Position numbers and translations under genes: made by a program
Assembly (NCBI GenBank): GCA_963377175.1
Contig: CAUJNA010000446.1
Coordinates: 2,349,351-2,413,350 of the forward strand
From: Effrenium voratum
Lineage: Eukaryota > Sar > Dinophyceae > Suessiales > Symbiodiniaceae
DNA length: 64,000 nucleotides
Reading direction: 5' to 3'
In this document: one piece after another, positions 35,530 through 47,092 of the stretch
How the letters are laid out: each line of letters opens with the position of its first letter
How positions within the stretch are numbered: position 1 is the stretch's first letter
Notes under the pieces: model-generated
What the model was told of the DNA's origin: nothing
The model's input: the letters and a program-made list of their open reading frames with translations, nothing else
Database searches by the model: none

Positions 35530-35757
35530 TCAAGAGGACAGGCATAGGTTCAGCAGGTAGTTCAGGATGGACGTTCCCCGGTCGCCTGATTCCCTGATCG
35601 TATCTTGGATGATGGCTGTTACTGCGGGTGACAATTCCAAGGTGATGTTGCATTCCTCCTTCAGTCTGTCCCCAACTGCAGCTTCACGTCGTGCGTGCCA
35701 AAACCCACCGCTCGCGACGTACTCATGCTTTCTCATTCTCGAGTGCAGTGGGGGTGG
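35530..35757 (-). CDS. Candidate terminal exon, unknown protein
   Basis: On the minus strand an AG acceptor (GTTGCTCACAG) is followed by 75 in-frame codons ending in TGA. The product starts PPPLHSRMRKHEYVASGG, continues through ARREAAVGDRLKEECN and LSPAVTAIIQDTIRES, and ends LNYLLNLCLSS. The mix of charged and hydrophobic residues is more protein-like than in neighbouring open frames. I do not recognise a family. The start of the exon is inferred from the acceptor only; the same frame is open a little further upstream. It could be the last exon of a minus-strand gene, or chance. Confidence 0.3.
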   Translation of the reverse strand, partial: PPPLHSRMRKHEYVASGGFWHARREAAVGDRLKEECNITLELSPAVTAIIQDTIRESGDRGTSILNYLLNLCLSS

Positions 35758-36540
35758 CTGTGAGCAACCACAAATTACGGCTATGCACAAGACATTGCCC
35801 GAGTGGGGTACAAGTAGATTCTGCCATGTCCAATATTTTGTCAACCTTGAAATCTAAGATAGTTTTGAAGGAAACCTCGAATATCGAGAGGATTCCATTT
35901 TAGTGCGCAAATTACTATGATTCAGCAATCAATCGACATTCATTCTGCGTTGGTTCGTTCTACCCTGAGCTTGCAATTCAAAAGTACTGTTGGACCTGGA
36001 CCGGGTCCCAAGCGTCGAAAGTCGAAACTGCATTTGGGCGTGGCTTGTTTTCCCCAGCCCCCCCCCTGACAAAAAGAAATGGTGTTCCTGTTCCTGCTGT
36101 TGATTGTGTTGTTGTGGAATGCTCAAAAGGAGCAAGCGCCATCCTAAACTGGAAATGATGAGGCCCTGGCGAACTGATGTTCAGTTTATCAACCAAGGGA
36201 AACCATGGGACATGTATAAGGAGCCCTCTTTTTTTCGGATGGGAACGGAGAGCCCTCACTGTACATCAATTGGGGGATGGATGCAGAAATTATTTCCGTT
36301 GTTCTCCACGCCCCCCAAAGACAAAAACAGTATATTGACTCTGCAAACTTTACAACAATTCCAACACCAGAAAGAAGGGATCCCCAACTAAAGAAGACTC
36401 ATCATTGTGCTTTTACTGCTGGATCGGCGAGCTGCAAACAAATGGCAGACGAACTAGAGGCTGGGGTTCTACCATGAACCCCTAAACCAGGTAGAACCAG
36501 CCATTCAAGCATTCAAACCAAGCCCCATGTTTTTCTGAGG

Positions 36541-36630
36541 GCTGTGACTGCTAAAAGTTTAACTTTTAGTGGTTTAGTGGAAAACCCATTAGTTTGCAAA
36601 AAGTTAAAGTCCTAACAGCTAAGCAAAATG
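36541..36630 (+). repeat. Repeat family E, copy 3 (diverged)
   Basis: GCTGTGACTGCTAAAAGTTT, AACTTTTAGTGGTTTAGTGG, then GCAAAAAGTTAAAGTCC. Same order of blocks as copies 1 and 2, with part of the 5' C-run lost. Confidence 0.6.
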
Positions 36631-37621
36631 CACTAGAGTGTTTTTTGCTTCTCTCCCCGCAGAGGTCCCGGAGGAAAATCCCGGGGCCGGGCCGTCGGGG
36701 GAAGCACCGTCTCTGGCAGGTCCTCGAACGAGCGCGAATCCGGGTCTCTGAGGAGTGCGCAAAAGTAATTTGTTGACCCCGGATGAATCAACGTCTGTTT
36801 CTTGATATGGGGGAGAACACCCCTCCAAAAGTGAAAAACATCCCAACTAAAAGCAGGGAAAAACACGCCCATATTCATCTAGAGGGGGTTATTCATCCTG
36901 GGTCAACATGGGGAGTTTGGGGGTGGCAAAAAAAGCAAAAGCACAGCAACAGCTTGTCTGTGTGTGTGTTAGTCTGTCTTTTTAATGCAGCCAGGGCCAG
37001 GGACTTGGAAGTTTGGCCAAGGCAGTTTGCTACCGGGTTTGTAACACGCGAGAGACTTACAAGTGAGCCTTCTTGGTTACTAAATTACCCACTTGGCCCC
37101 AAACAAGTAGACCCTGATTTGGATGCCGAATCTGCATCGTTCCTGTCTGGCTGAAAATGCTGCCCTAAGTAGATCTCGATGGAATCCACAGCTTGCCCTT
37201 GGGGGCGGTTTCCCGGCGAGAGCCCTTCAGCCACCTGAGGTGTATGGCCCATGGCCCATCAAGCGGATTAAGACACCCCGATGTATTCCTCTGTTCCCCT
37301 CCAGTGAATCACTCCAAAACCAAGAACACCCCGATATAGAGAAATACATAGCGGTGACTCGTCACTTTGCTGCAATGACTCCCCTTTCGGGTTGGCTCTG
37401 AAGCCCCTTCACCTGAATTCAATTCGTGGCAATCTGATGCCCGTAACTTTGGCCTCATCTCACAGGTAACACGGACCGATGTCAAAACCCAACAGCAAAG
37501 CCGCTATTTGTGGGGGGTCCGACACACCCCCACGACTCAAGATGTGTTTTCCCGAAAATCCACCCTCAAAACAGCTCTAAACCGTAATAACTCATATGGG
37601 CCATATGGGTGGTCTTAAACT

Positions 37622-37682
37622 AGGGGACCCTCCCCAGCAAAAAAGCAAATGTGGTGTCCATTTTGGTTTCAGTTTAAAACCC
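37622..37682 (+). repeat. Repeat family I, copy
   Basis: AGGGGACCCTCCCCAGCAAA, then GTGGTGTCCATTTTGGTTTC, then AGTTTAAAACCC. Confidence 0.5.
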
Positions 37683-38044
37683 CCATCTCCCGCCCAAATG
37701 AATCTTAGACTGGTAAATGCCACCGAACCTCATTTGTGACCAGTTTTTGTTAAAGAGTTGAAGCCCCCTGAAGACTGGTTGGTGGACGTAGATTCCCGCC
37801 TCAAAACCCGCACCAGTCTGGGTTTTCGAATGAAAATTAGTGTCCATAAGAAGACGATCCAACCCCCCCTTCCCTTCCAATCGCCCCGCTCAAACTGGGA
37901 TCCTTACATAATACGCCTGAACATTGCCTTGTAAATAGTGGCCTCCCTTTACTTTGGTGGAAAAAGCAACATGTTTCAACTGGTTGCAACATGTATCTTT
38001 TCAGGAGCCCCGCTCAAACCTCCCTGCTTTCCAACCCCGCCTGA

Positions 38045-38078
38045 GGGGAGCTGGGAGATGGCCTCAGAGTCAAATGTT
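38045..38078 (-). other. Motif island copy (EAISQLPSGG)
   Basis: GAGGCCATCTCCCAGCTCCC on minus encodes EAISQLPSGG, which aligns with EAIPHLSAGG at 44133-44172. Differences are mainly at third positions or between Ser, Pro and Ala. Confidence 0.3.
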
Positions 38079-39151
38079 CAATGCTCGCTGGGGCAAAAGC
38101 GGCTGGAGAGGGTTCGGGTGGGTTCTACGTAGTTTGTTTCGGCTTTAGGGGCGGGGGTGGGTGGGTCTAGGGTCGGTGTCGCTTGTTGCGGTTTAGTTTG
38201 TTTTGAGGTAGTTTAGGGGTGGGTGGCTGGGTTTGGGTTGGGTTGGGTTGGGATTGTGCTAGGCTTTGCTTCGCTGTGTGTGTGTGTGTGTTGGCCCATT
38301 TGAACGAGTTTCCCTTGAAAGGGGTCACATAGCGGATCAACTTTTGGAAGACGTGTGTGCGTGCGGGCGCGGGTTGCTTGAGGTCGAAGGGCTGGTTTGG
38401 AGAAAATTTTGGGGTTCCCGAAAAGGAAAAAGGAGTCCATCGGAAGTCCCTAGTTGGGAGAACCTGGTGGTATGGGATCGAGTGTGCTTTTTCAGGCTGG
38501 GTGCCCTTTTCTCCGAGGGTTTTGGACCAGAACAACATGCAAACCAGCATTTGATTCGGTCTATTTTGACGCGGACCCAAAACAACCTGGAAACGAAAGG
38601 TGATCTTTCGGCCTCACTCACAATGGTCGCCAAACTGGGAAAACGAAAAGGTTAAAAGGTTCTGAACAGGTAAGCTCGGGATCAAACAAGGCTGAAACAA
38701 GGCAAACAACGTTCAAATGATTGGGGGGAGTCTTTGGGCAGGGGTTGGTCCCTTTTTCGGGGAGCATGGTGCGAATTTGTGAAACATGGAGGACACATGC
38801 AATGCCCGGGAAAAGTGCCGACATATCACTGGATAACGCATGAGAAGCCCCAAGAAAATTGTCCAGGTTTGGGAGTCTCCAAGAAGGTACCCTCAACTGA
38901 GCGGTTCTCCCTAAGTCTTTCAAGGGGGAAAAACAAAAAAAAAAACAGGATCGGCTTTGGGTCCTCTGTGATTGAGACAGCAGTTGCCCCTGGCCTAATT
39001 TTGGAGGGGAAAGAGAAACCAAGGGGCTTGCCCCACTGCAGGTCTGAGCCTCCCCTTTGCGCCAAACCTGTGGCTGGTCATGGTCCATGGTTCCAAGGAA
39101 CCCTCGCAATGGATAGAACCCATCTGGGTGGCTCGCATAGTTTTCAGAACT

Positions 39152-39217
39152 CCGACCCCCCCCCAAAAAAAAAATGGCGCGGTGGTGTTCCTTTTGACGT
39201 CCCGTTTAAGACCAACC
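39152..39217 (+). repeat. Repeat family I, copy
   Basis: CGACCCCCCCCCAAAAAAAA, then GGTGGTGTTCCTTTTGACGT, then CCCGTTTAAGACC. Confidence 0.5.
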
Positions 39218-39530
39218 CAAAAAAGGGAGAAGAAGGGGTCCGAGCCTCACAAACAGACGAGAACCTATGAAGGGGGTTGGTTGAACCCAAGCTGATGTGA
39301 CCATTGGTTTGTGCTGTCCTTAGAAACCAAAAACATGCAGGTTGATAATGCGCAGTCGTCGGGTCTTCATTTTTTGTCAACTCGTATTGTTTGACGTCCC
39401 TGCCACTTTGGGAGGTTCCTAAAAAGGAAATGGAGGCAACCCTGAGACAGACCCAGCACACCTTTCATTTTAGCAAAAACCTGGGGGGGGGGCGGGGGGT
39501 TGATGACCTCATCCCAGTTTCTCGCCTTGG

Positions 39531-39592
39531 GTGCTGGTCCCTGGAGATCCGGGCACAAAGGTGGGCACTGGCATGTCCACTGGCGAGGGCTC
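39531..39592 (-). other. Motif island copy (EPSPVDMPVPTFVPGS)
   Basis: Minus reading: EPSPVDMPVPTFVPGSPGTS. It is almost identical in protein to the island at 45352 but differs at several third codon positions (CCA/CCG, TTT/TTC, CCC/CCG). A CACTACAG lies immediately upstream on minus as a possible acceptor, in the same phase as the acceptor of the 45352 copy. Confidence 0.45.
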
Positions 39593-39741
39593 TGTAGTGC
39601 CTGGCTGCGCGCTTTGGTTGCGCAGCTTGGGATTGGTTGCAAGCTGTTTTGCTTGAAAGCCTAGAACTTCCTATGGATCTGTGCTCTTTGTTGGCACCTG
39701 TTTTTCTTAGTTGGTACCCGTTTTTGGGTATGCTAGTTCAC

Positions 39742-39835
39742 ATGAGTAGAGTTGGGCCCAGTTATATATGTTGTTGTTTGCTTCACTTTGATCCACTGGA
39801 AATTGTCATCAAATGTATCCTAAGTCTACCCCAGA
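39742..39835 (+). repeat. Repeat family A, copy 4
   Basis: ATGAGTAGAGTTGGGCCCAG, TTTGCTTCACTTTGATCCAC, GTATCCTAAGTCTACCCCAG. It lacks about ten bases of the central AATGTACATTTTATG part. Confidence 0.7.
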
Positions 39836-41344
39836 AAACTGCGAAATCTGCGAAAGATCTTCTTCTCGCCGCACTTGCATCCCTTTTAACAGGGCCAAGT
39901 CGAGTCGGGATGTGACATATAGACGTCGCATCTCCGACTTCTGCAAAAGGAGATGTGAAGCATGATTGGGCAGAGGAAAGCAGAAGAGGAAAACTGTTCG
40001 AAATGCTAAACAATCAGAAATGCACGGGATTTTCAACAAAACCTGAGGTCATATGTCCCCACCTTTTGCACCGTGGAAAATGACCTCCACTAGACTGACG
40101 TGTTTGATTTGTCCAAAATGAGCATGTGTCTTATGGGGGTACCCCTTTTGATTGGTTGTTGTTCCAGGAAAACTTTTTTGAGAGGCCCTCTATTTTCAGA
40201 CAAACCCATATATGACTGCGGCGGTCTTTGACCCTGTGTAAACAGTAAAGCTGGTCGATAGTGGTGACACAATAATTTGCATCGAAACTTATTGAAACGT
40301 TTGAAGCTTATGTCGGTGGAATCAAAGCCCAAAATAAGGCAAGTCAACTTTCACCCCCCTCACCTGAGAAAGGGAAACTGGGTCAAAACCCTGAAAAGGA
40401 CATGGGCAAATGGGTTGCCACCCCCCCTTGGTTTTTGCGGGACATTGTGGTTTATGGCCAGGGAAGCGATCATCCACAGCAACCGGGGTCAACATATGCT
40501 GGTGCCCTAAAGTAGATGGGCAAATCCACGAGCTCCATGTGAAGGTTAGACGTTCCTTGTGTGCCTTGTTTTGAGGTGACCCCTTTCCTTTTGGGTAGTT
40601 GTTTTTCTTCTTTATTTAACGGACAATGGGAAGCATGTTTGGGGGGTCCCAAACAAGTGAGAGACAATTTGTGGGGGTGCTTGAAAGTACCTTTAGACTT
40701 TAGAGAAGTCAGGATGGTCAGCCTCCTTCGCTCGGGATTTAAGACAGTCAGCAATTGCCTCCCCCCCACACCCCGGCATTTTTGACCCCCTTCAAGACGG
40801 GGGTCCTTTCATGTGTACTCGGGGTGAAAGGCAACAGCAGGGCCATACAGGTCTGGCAAGTCCACACGGCTGGAATTTCTGATGCCCTGAACCGCATCAC
40901 AGCCATGGCTTTGATGCGAGAGGAGAACGTCCGTGGAAAGGCAAGGCTCCACAAACGAGAGGCCCCGCCTCGTGTATTGTGTGGAGGACTCTTCACTGAA
41001 TCGTTACTGGCGCAAGACTGCCTTTGCCTGCAAGTGCGTCCTCATAGTCGCAAACGAGATTCACAAGCGGAAGTCGTCACAGCATGGTTGAACATGTGAC
41101 CGGGGAAAAAGGTCACTCATTCTACAGGCACAGCGAACCCTCTTTCAAGACACATGAAAGAGCCTGCTCCTGGCCTTCAAACTGTCAGCACCCAAGGGAG
41201 GAAGCCCCATATACCTAAGTCGGTGGGCTGAAAGTTGTGTGTTCCTCCACTAATCCCAGGGTTACGAACGCACACCTGAACCCTGATCTACCCCCTCATC
41301 AAGGCGCCCCCTGGTCAGACCCATTTCGACTTGAGCTCTGCAAA

Positions 41345-41492
41345 GCCCCTGGCAAAACCCGGAAACCGATCCCCCGACACCTCCCGCCTGCGGACCGCAG
41401 CGCGGAGCTGAACGCGGACCGCCCCGCGGCGCTTTCGCCGGGCGGGACCTCTACGGTGACGGTGTCCATGGGGCTGGTCACTGCCTGGTGAG
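41345..41492 (-). other. GC-rich minus-strand island, possible exon
   Basis: On minus, CTCTCACCAG is followed by GCAGTGACCAGCCCCATGGA, encoding AVTSPMDTVTVEVPPGESAA and then GRSAFSSALRSAGGRCRG. The first bases after the AG align with the island at 46905-47036 (GAGGTCACGAGCCCCACGG). The two therefore share an acceptor-like junction and an (A/E)VTSP start. Confidence 0.35.
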
Positions 41493-42023
41493 AGCCATTC
41501 GAAACTGCTATGGCTCTGAGTCAGCATTGGCTGCCGCTGGGGAGCTGTCAAACTGAAGCTACCACTTTCATGGGACATACAGCCTACATAATCTGAGATA
41601 TTATGCATATGTTGTCTTGCAAAGCTCACACCATTCAAGCCCTCACTTCCTGAGTGGAGTGTCCGAAAGGAGTTTACACATGAGTCGTTCTAGGGGCCGT
41701 TCTTGGAGCTTCTCTTGATGCCTTTGTTGATGGGCCTTTTGCTGAAAGTTATGTCAATCCTTGGAATGCGACTCCCGGAGTACACGAGCAAGAAACCGAC
41801 TTGTTGTGTGCAAATACAATGGTCTTTTCAAAAAGCGCAAACATCCTGGAACTTGGGGAATCTGACTGATGGGCCTTTAACGGGCCATTTGTTTGATGTG
41901 AAGGCTTGGTGGCTTGTACAAGCTCGGCCGCTGTTTGATGCCCCAACGGCCGCTTGTTGGTCCTGCTTTGGCCGATGGGACCTGACAATGGTGCCTTCAG
42001 GAAATCAATCATTCGGAGGTATG

Positions 42024-42115
42024 CTAACTAGGTCCTCCAGTAGAAAGGTTAGAATAAGGGCACCAACTTTTTTTCTGTAGTCTACTTTACTAGGGGAACC
42101 CTCCCCCCAAAAAAG
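42024..42115 (+). repeat. Repeat family D, copy 3
   Basis: CTAACTAGGTCCTCCAGTAG, AAGGTTAGAATAAGGGCACC, TTTTTTTCTGTAG, TAGGGGAACCCTCCCCCC. This is the longest copy. Confidence 0.75.
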
Positions 42116-42124
42116 AAACAGTGT

Positions 42125-42140
42125 TTTTTTTTTTTTTTTT
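42125..42140 (+). repeat. Poly-T tract
   Basis: A homopolymer T run right after the family D copy. It could be the tail of a retroposed minus-strand sequence, but no partner sequence was identified. Confidence 0.6.
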
Positions 42141-42760
42141 ACCAGCTAAGCTTCTTCTCCAAAGATAGGAAAGGACAACCCTGTCCGATCTAGCTCCGCC
42201 CTTGACAAGCCTAACTCAGGCTTGAGGATGCGGAATAGACTTGACATCCTGAATCAAAACCTGGGTAAGTGAAAATTAGTGGACAGTCTCCCTTTAACAA
42301 AAAACAGGCTGCAAGAAACCCATGTAATTCCTTGCATGGGTTGGGGTAGTGTTAACTTAGGGTAAATACTTCAGCTCCCTGCAAAACAGACAAATATGTC
42401 CAGCAGTGATAAATTCCCTTCAAAACCAGCAGGGGAAAATACCAATGGAAGAATACAGTAATGGAACTGGTCCTGGCCCACATGACCCCCCCCAATTCTA
42501 AACAAATTGAAAAGCTGAAATCCATCGAAGTAAGCGTTTTGGCCTCCAAACAACCCCATTTTCAGGCAGGACCCCGCAGAAAACCCCAAAGGTGATGGAG
42601 TGACAAGGCCACATGACATACCCCACATGAGTGCCCAGCTCATATAAATAGTTTGGGTCCCCATGGTATTAATTGGAGCCCTGTGGGCCGCACCCACTTT
42701 GAGCTCCAGCAATACTGAATCAAATGATAACTCAACCCCAAGAATACTAAATCAAAATAC

Positions 42761-42838
42761 ATGATTAGAGTATTTTTATTGTTTGCTTCACTTTGAGGCA
42801 CGGGTAAAATGTAAAATGTATCCTAAGTCCACCCCAGA
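42761..42838 (+). repeat. Repeat family A, copy 5 (internally deleted)
   Basis: ATGATTAGAGTATTTTTATT, GTTTGCTTCACTTTGAGGCA, GTATCCTAAGTCCACCCCAG. The GGGCCCAGTT...ATGTA part is missing. Confidence 0.7.
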
Positions 42839-42989
42839 ATAAAAGGAAGCTCCGGTCAAAAGGAAGCTCCAGCATTACTAGCCACAATGTGGGCCATGAA
42901 TTATTGGAGAAGGGGATTCCCTTGGCATGACAGAAAGCGAGTCGGAACCCCCCATTTTGGTACTAAACTGGTCTACCCAGAACCATGCT

Positions 42990-43080
42990 TCAAGAACTAA
43001 GACGGCGGCGAAGGCACCCATCTATGGCAAAGTATCCCTTACTAACCTTTATCTACCCGAATCGGTTTTGAGGACGTGGC
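42990..43080 (+). repeat. Repeat family F, copy 1
   Basis: AAGAACTAAGACGGCGGCGA, GGCACCCATCTATGGCA, ACTAACCTTTATCTACCCGA, ATCGGTT, GACGTGGC. It matches 45230-45333 over about 95 bp in the same orientation. Confidence 0.75.
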
Positions 43081-43920
43081 TGAAGTGGCCCGAAAAAAGC
43101 AAACTTAAAAAGTAAGCATACACAGGTATATACGTGTATGTACATATATATAACTATACTATCCTCTCGGTTGGGCTAGCATCTTTATACCTATTTTCCT
43201 GGCTGTGGTTTTGATCGGCCGCAGATCTGACTATCAACCCAAGGCCCGGGCAGGGGTGGGCGGCATCACCCCCTCTGGCGCATCCTGGGAAAAACGCCGC
43301 CCAAAGGCTTTGAACCAGTGGGCCCCCGGACCGGCGGTTGGTGGATTTTTAGAGAAATGGGAACCCGCCCCTTTGCGGGTGCCAAGGATTCAATAACAAG
43401 CCAACCAAAAAACAAAGGGTGCAAAGTGGCGCAACTCGCAAACCGGAAATGAGGGGGGCTTCATCACGGAAAAGCTGAAACCGGGCCCCTTTGAAGGATT
43501 TAGATATATTTGTATATGTTTTTGTTTATCTAAGGTTCTCCATTTATTTCCCTTTAAGCCAACCCAAAAAAGGGGCGGTACCCCGAACAAGAAATACCCA
43601 TATCCCATTTTGGAGAACAAACCCCAGTTCCCCTTTGGGAAGACAACCAATCGCGACTTTGATTCGGAAGGATTCAAAGAAGGAAACCAAGCCTCTGGAG
43701 GGGTCCCTTGATTTGGGTGAGCAGCCTCAAGCTTCACCACAGCACTTACCCTTCCTCCAACAGTCATGGAAGACCATTTTCTGGTTGCGGAACCCCCCTT
43801 TAACCAATGCACATACACAAAGGACGGAACGGCTGAACAAAGTCCTGCACCAGTTGGTAGGTTTGTCCCAGTATTCAAACGGCTGCATTTGTAGCAATCA
43901 GTGCCGAAGCTTGTCAATCC

Positions 43921-44031
43921 CTTGGTTGCTGTTGACCCCCCTGCAAAAAAGTTTAACTTTTTGGGGGTTTACTGGAAAACACCTTGATTTCCCAAAAAAG
44001 TTAAAGTCTAAAGATCCAACCCAATAGCAGT
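43921..44031 (+). repeat. Repeat family E, copy 2
   Basis: CTTGGTTGCTGTTGACCCCC, AGTTTAACTTTTTGGGGGTT, CCCAAAAAAGTTAAAGTC, AATAGCAGT. The internal inverted repeat is nearly perfect here. Confidence 0.8.
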
Positions 44032-44132
44032 AGAGTAATACGGCTCGGGCCTTGTTATGGGTTCTGTTTAGGAGAAACCGGAGGGCTGCCTTCCCGCGAG
44101 ATTGCGCCCCCCCCCAAAAAAGAACCATCCCA

Positions 44133-44172
44133 GCCTCCCGCGGAGAGGTGGGGGATGGCCTCGGGCGCCATG
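44133..44172 (-). other. Motif island copy (LDMAPEAIPHLSAGG)
   Basis: Minus reading: GLDMAPEAIPHLSAGGWDG. LDM plus EAIPHLSAGG aligns with both the DMPVPT theme and EAISQLPSGG at 38045. A family K copy lies immediately upstream on the minus strand. Confidence 0.35.
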
Positions 44173-44197
44173 TCGAGCCCGAATGGATTCATACTGT

Positions 44198-44336
44198 GGG
44201 TGGTTGCAAAATCCATGCAACGCACCGTTCAGAACCCTGGTTCATGATTCGATTCCCCAACATAAATGCCAACAAACGTTATGGTTTCAACCATGGTTGC
44301 CAAGTGGTGCGAATTGGATTCCGTCCACCGACAGTA
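44198..44336 (+). repeat. Repeat family K, copy 1
   Basis: GCACCGTTCAGAACCCTGGT, TAAATGCCAACAAACGTTAT, GGTTTCAACCATGG, GATTCCGTCCACCG. It matches 47093-47222 over about 130 bp in the same orientation. Each copy lies just right of a GC-rich island. Confidence 0.8.
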
Positions 44337-44846
44337 TGGTTCCGTGTTTTTTGAGGGTACAAGGTTGGGTTGAAGGAAAACAACCGGGAAAACCATGATT
44401 TTGAGGGTCCTTTTATCTTGAGACACGCCTAGCGTGCTTCCCCCTAGCGATTCGGATTCGCTCTGGGGCACCCCCCGCCCATTTTGTTTTTAAAGTTAAT
44501 TCAAAATCATAAAACAATTACCGACACGCCCAAGAGCAGCAGGGTTTACGAATCCCGGGATCTGAAGGCTCCTTGCCATGAGTTGGTTCTAAGAAAGCGC
44601 CAAGCTGTGGCTGTTTCAACTCTCCGAAGGCCCTGTTGTGAACCAAGCCTAAAGTGACGAAACCGGCAGTCCCAAAGACGGCTGTCATTCGGTGACAAGA
44701 CCGGGAACGGGAGGATCTAGGTCATGGTGCCAGGTAGAAACATATGGGCGTGTGTCAAAATACGGGAAGCCAAACACGGAGGAACCCGGGATTCGTAAAC
44801 CCCTGGACAATGACCGTCCTTCGGAAACGGAAGCAACACCGGCCGA

Positions 44847-45044
44847 TCAAGCTTGTGGGATGTATGGTTGAGATTTTGGCCGCAACAGGAGACACAAAAT
44901 AACTTGGTACTGCTCCCATTCTTTACAGTCATCCTCCTTGGCCAAAAGTTGCGAAATCTCCGGAATCGTTGTGATGTCATGGCACGACAATGGATGAAAA
45001 GAATCGGAAATGAGCCTTTTGGAAAGATCCATGTAGCGATCACC
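44847..45044 (-). CDS. Candidate exon, unknown protein (weak)
   Basis: On minus, an open frame reads RGDRYMDLSKRLISDSFHPL, then SCHDITTIPEISQLLAKEDD, CKEWEQYQVILCLLLRPK, ending with TGA after SQPYIPQA. The composition is protein-like but the family is not recognised, and overlapping frames on both strands are also open. Upstream this frame is closed by a TGA, so a splice acceptor would be needed. Treat as a hypothesis. Confidence 0.2.
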   Translation of the reverse strand, partial: GDRYMDLSKRLISDSFHPLSCHDITTIPEISQLLAKEDDCKEWEQYQVILCLLLRPKSQPYIPQA

Positions 45045-45229
45045 CCGCAGACAAGTTCAAGACAAATTGGACCAGCTCTCAGCAGCTTCTTGGTGGAGCT
45101 GCGACGATTTCTTGGAAACCTTGCGGACGGGACCGGTGACGCGTCTGGATATTCAGCCAACTTAGCCTGTGGCAATTTTTGCTGGGGTTGCTTGGCGACT
45201 GTCAGTGGGATCAAAACCTGGCACTAAGA

Positions 45230-45333
45230 ACCTTGTAATGAACTAACAAGGCGGCGCGCAGGCACCCATCTATGGCACGGGGAATTCTCCCGTACTAACC
45301 TTCATCTACCCGAATCGGTTGCCTGACGTGGCA
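45230..45333 (+). repeat. Repeat family F, copy 2
   Basis: GAACTAACAAGGCGGCG-like start, GGCACCCATCTATGGCA, ACTAACCTTCATCTACCCGA, ATCGGTTGCCTGACGTGGC. Located just left of the motif island at 45352. Confidence 0.75.
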
Positions 45334-45351
45334 CATGTCTCTCTTCAAACT

Positions 45352-45418
45352 TTGCGCCCCAAGGGCCCGGCACGAAGGTGGGCACCGGCATGTCCACCGG
45401 CGAGGGCTCGCCTGCCAG
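45352..45418 (-). other. Motif island copy (EPSPVDMPVPTFVPGPWG)
   Basis: Minus reading: EPSPVDMPVPTFVPGPWGAK, continuing in frame FEERHVPRQ. A pyrimidine-containing CTGCTTTCTGGCAG precedes it as a plausible splice acceptor. This is the best-preserved copy of the theme and can serve as a reference. No downstream GT donor is obvious at a fixed place (GGGCGCAAAG could be a GC donor, a type known in dinoflagellates). Confidence 0.45.
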
Positions 45419-45730
45419 AAAGCAGCCGGACAGGCTGGAAATTCTGTCTGACGTGTAGCCGAGGGTCTGCTAAGTCAGAGATCCAACCATTCCTTCATTC
45501 AGGTCCTTTCCGACTTTCTAAGCAATCAATTTGTTGGGCGGGGCCCGGATGTGCTGTAGAAGACTCAGTTGGCTTGTAAAGGGATACCAAGAGGAAATCG
45601 TGGCCGTTTTAGGGGTTCATTCCCTAACTAATCTAAGACCACCCCAATTTCCCCCAACACATAACCCCAAAAGGTCCTAGGAAGATTCTCAACAATCATG
45701 GAAGCAAGATCACTTCTGCCCACACGGGAA

Positions 45731-45782
45731 CCATGAGGGCACCCTTGCCCCATAGGAATTCAAACAACTCGTGCCCTCATGG
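45731..45782. repeat. Short inverted repeat, 12-bp perfect arms
   Basis: CCATGAGGGCAC at 45731-45742 pairs with GTGCCCTCATGG at 45771-45782 across a loop of 28 bases. Confidence 0.6.
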
Positions 45783-46904
45783 ATGTGGACTGCCCTCGCT
45801 AAACATTCGGGGTCGGCGGTGTGATTAGAAACATCTTCCACACAAACACAACACCTCGGGGCCGGAAAGGTGTCATTTGGGCCCGGTTTGGGACCTCATC
45901 CAGTGAAACAGACCTAAAGGCCAGTCGATTGAAAGTAAAACCGGGGAAGTGCATCTATGTTAAACCAAACTGACCTAAAAAACAACACCCATCTGGGCAA
46001 AATACTATCATTGACACACCTGAAGTGGGAAAATCTCCCCCAAGTGTGCAGTGAACCTGGCGGAAAAAGAATTGGAACCCATTTTGGGCTTGATTCCATC
46101 GTGGGCCCCAATTCCAGCTGGGCACCTGAACGTGGGTGTCTGAGTTGGATGGGCACCTGTGAACCCCGAGGCCCATGGTTCCCAATTGACCGGGCCAAAC
46201 GGATCCGGCCAGAAAAAGGCTGGCACTTGCCGGTTGCGACGGAAAAACCAATAGCCAAGAGGTGAAAAGGGCAGCGCTCACCTGACGAATCACTGGGATC
46301 CTGTCCGAAACCAACACCCAAGCCGCCACTGCGCTCTCACTCAAGAGGGCCTTTACCCCAAGGTAGAGTTAAACCCAGGGATGGTTGATTCCTTGGAGCA
46401 AGCTAAAACTGGGACCCCTGTCAACCATTGTTCGGTCAACCCGATTTGCCATCTGTGAACAAGAAAGGGGCACGCCACCCAAAAGGACTACTCCCCTGCA
46501 CATTGACGGAAGGAACCCCCCCTTTCAGAGGGTTGCCGATTCCCAGAAGGACACTCGTTTCCGATTTGTTGGGGGGGTAACCCATGTTCATCTGGGGAGC
46601 TTCTAGATTGGTGCTACTGCACATCCTCCGAGCGGAGCCAACGTGGTCACAGACCCATGCGGAGACTGAAGAAAGCCCCGGCTCACAGCCCCAGAGACTC
46701 GGCGCATAGATCGCCCCGGGAAACTCGCTGCAAAAGTGGCCCAGGTGATGTTTGAACCCACCGAATTTTCTTCACGGGGAGATGTAGGTACCCAAACTTT
46801 GGATCATCCCTTCAAACCAACCTGAGAAGGGCCTCAACCCAAACACCCCCAATCTTGGGTCTTGCCTCCCCTTTAAAGGCAACCTGCGAAGGCCTCGCGA
46901 ACTC

Positions 46905-47036
46905 ATAAGCAACTGGTCCCTCGCCGCTCCATTTCCTCCGCGCCTCGCCAGATCTGCGTGCGCACGGCGGTGGCGGTTCGGGTTGCCACAGTGGCCGCCG
47001 CCGTGACCGTGGGGCTCGTGACCTCCTGGAACGAAC
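46905..47036 (-). other. GC-rich minus-strand island, possible exon
   Basis: On minus, GGTTCGTTCCAG precedes GAGGTCACGAGCCCCACGGT, encoding EVTSPTVTAAATVATRTATA and then VRTQIWRGAEEMERRG. A family K copy lies upstream on minus. The shared junction with 41345-41492 argues for homology. Confidence 0.35.
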
Positions 47037-47092
47037 CCACTCGCATGAGCGCGTGAGTGCCGAAAAACCCGCGGCTCTGAGAAAAGAAACAT

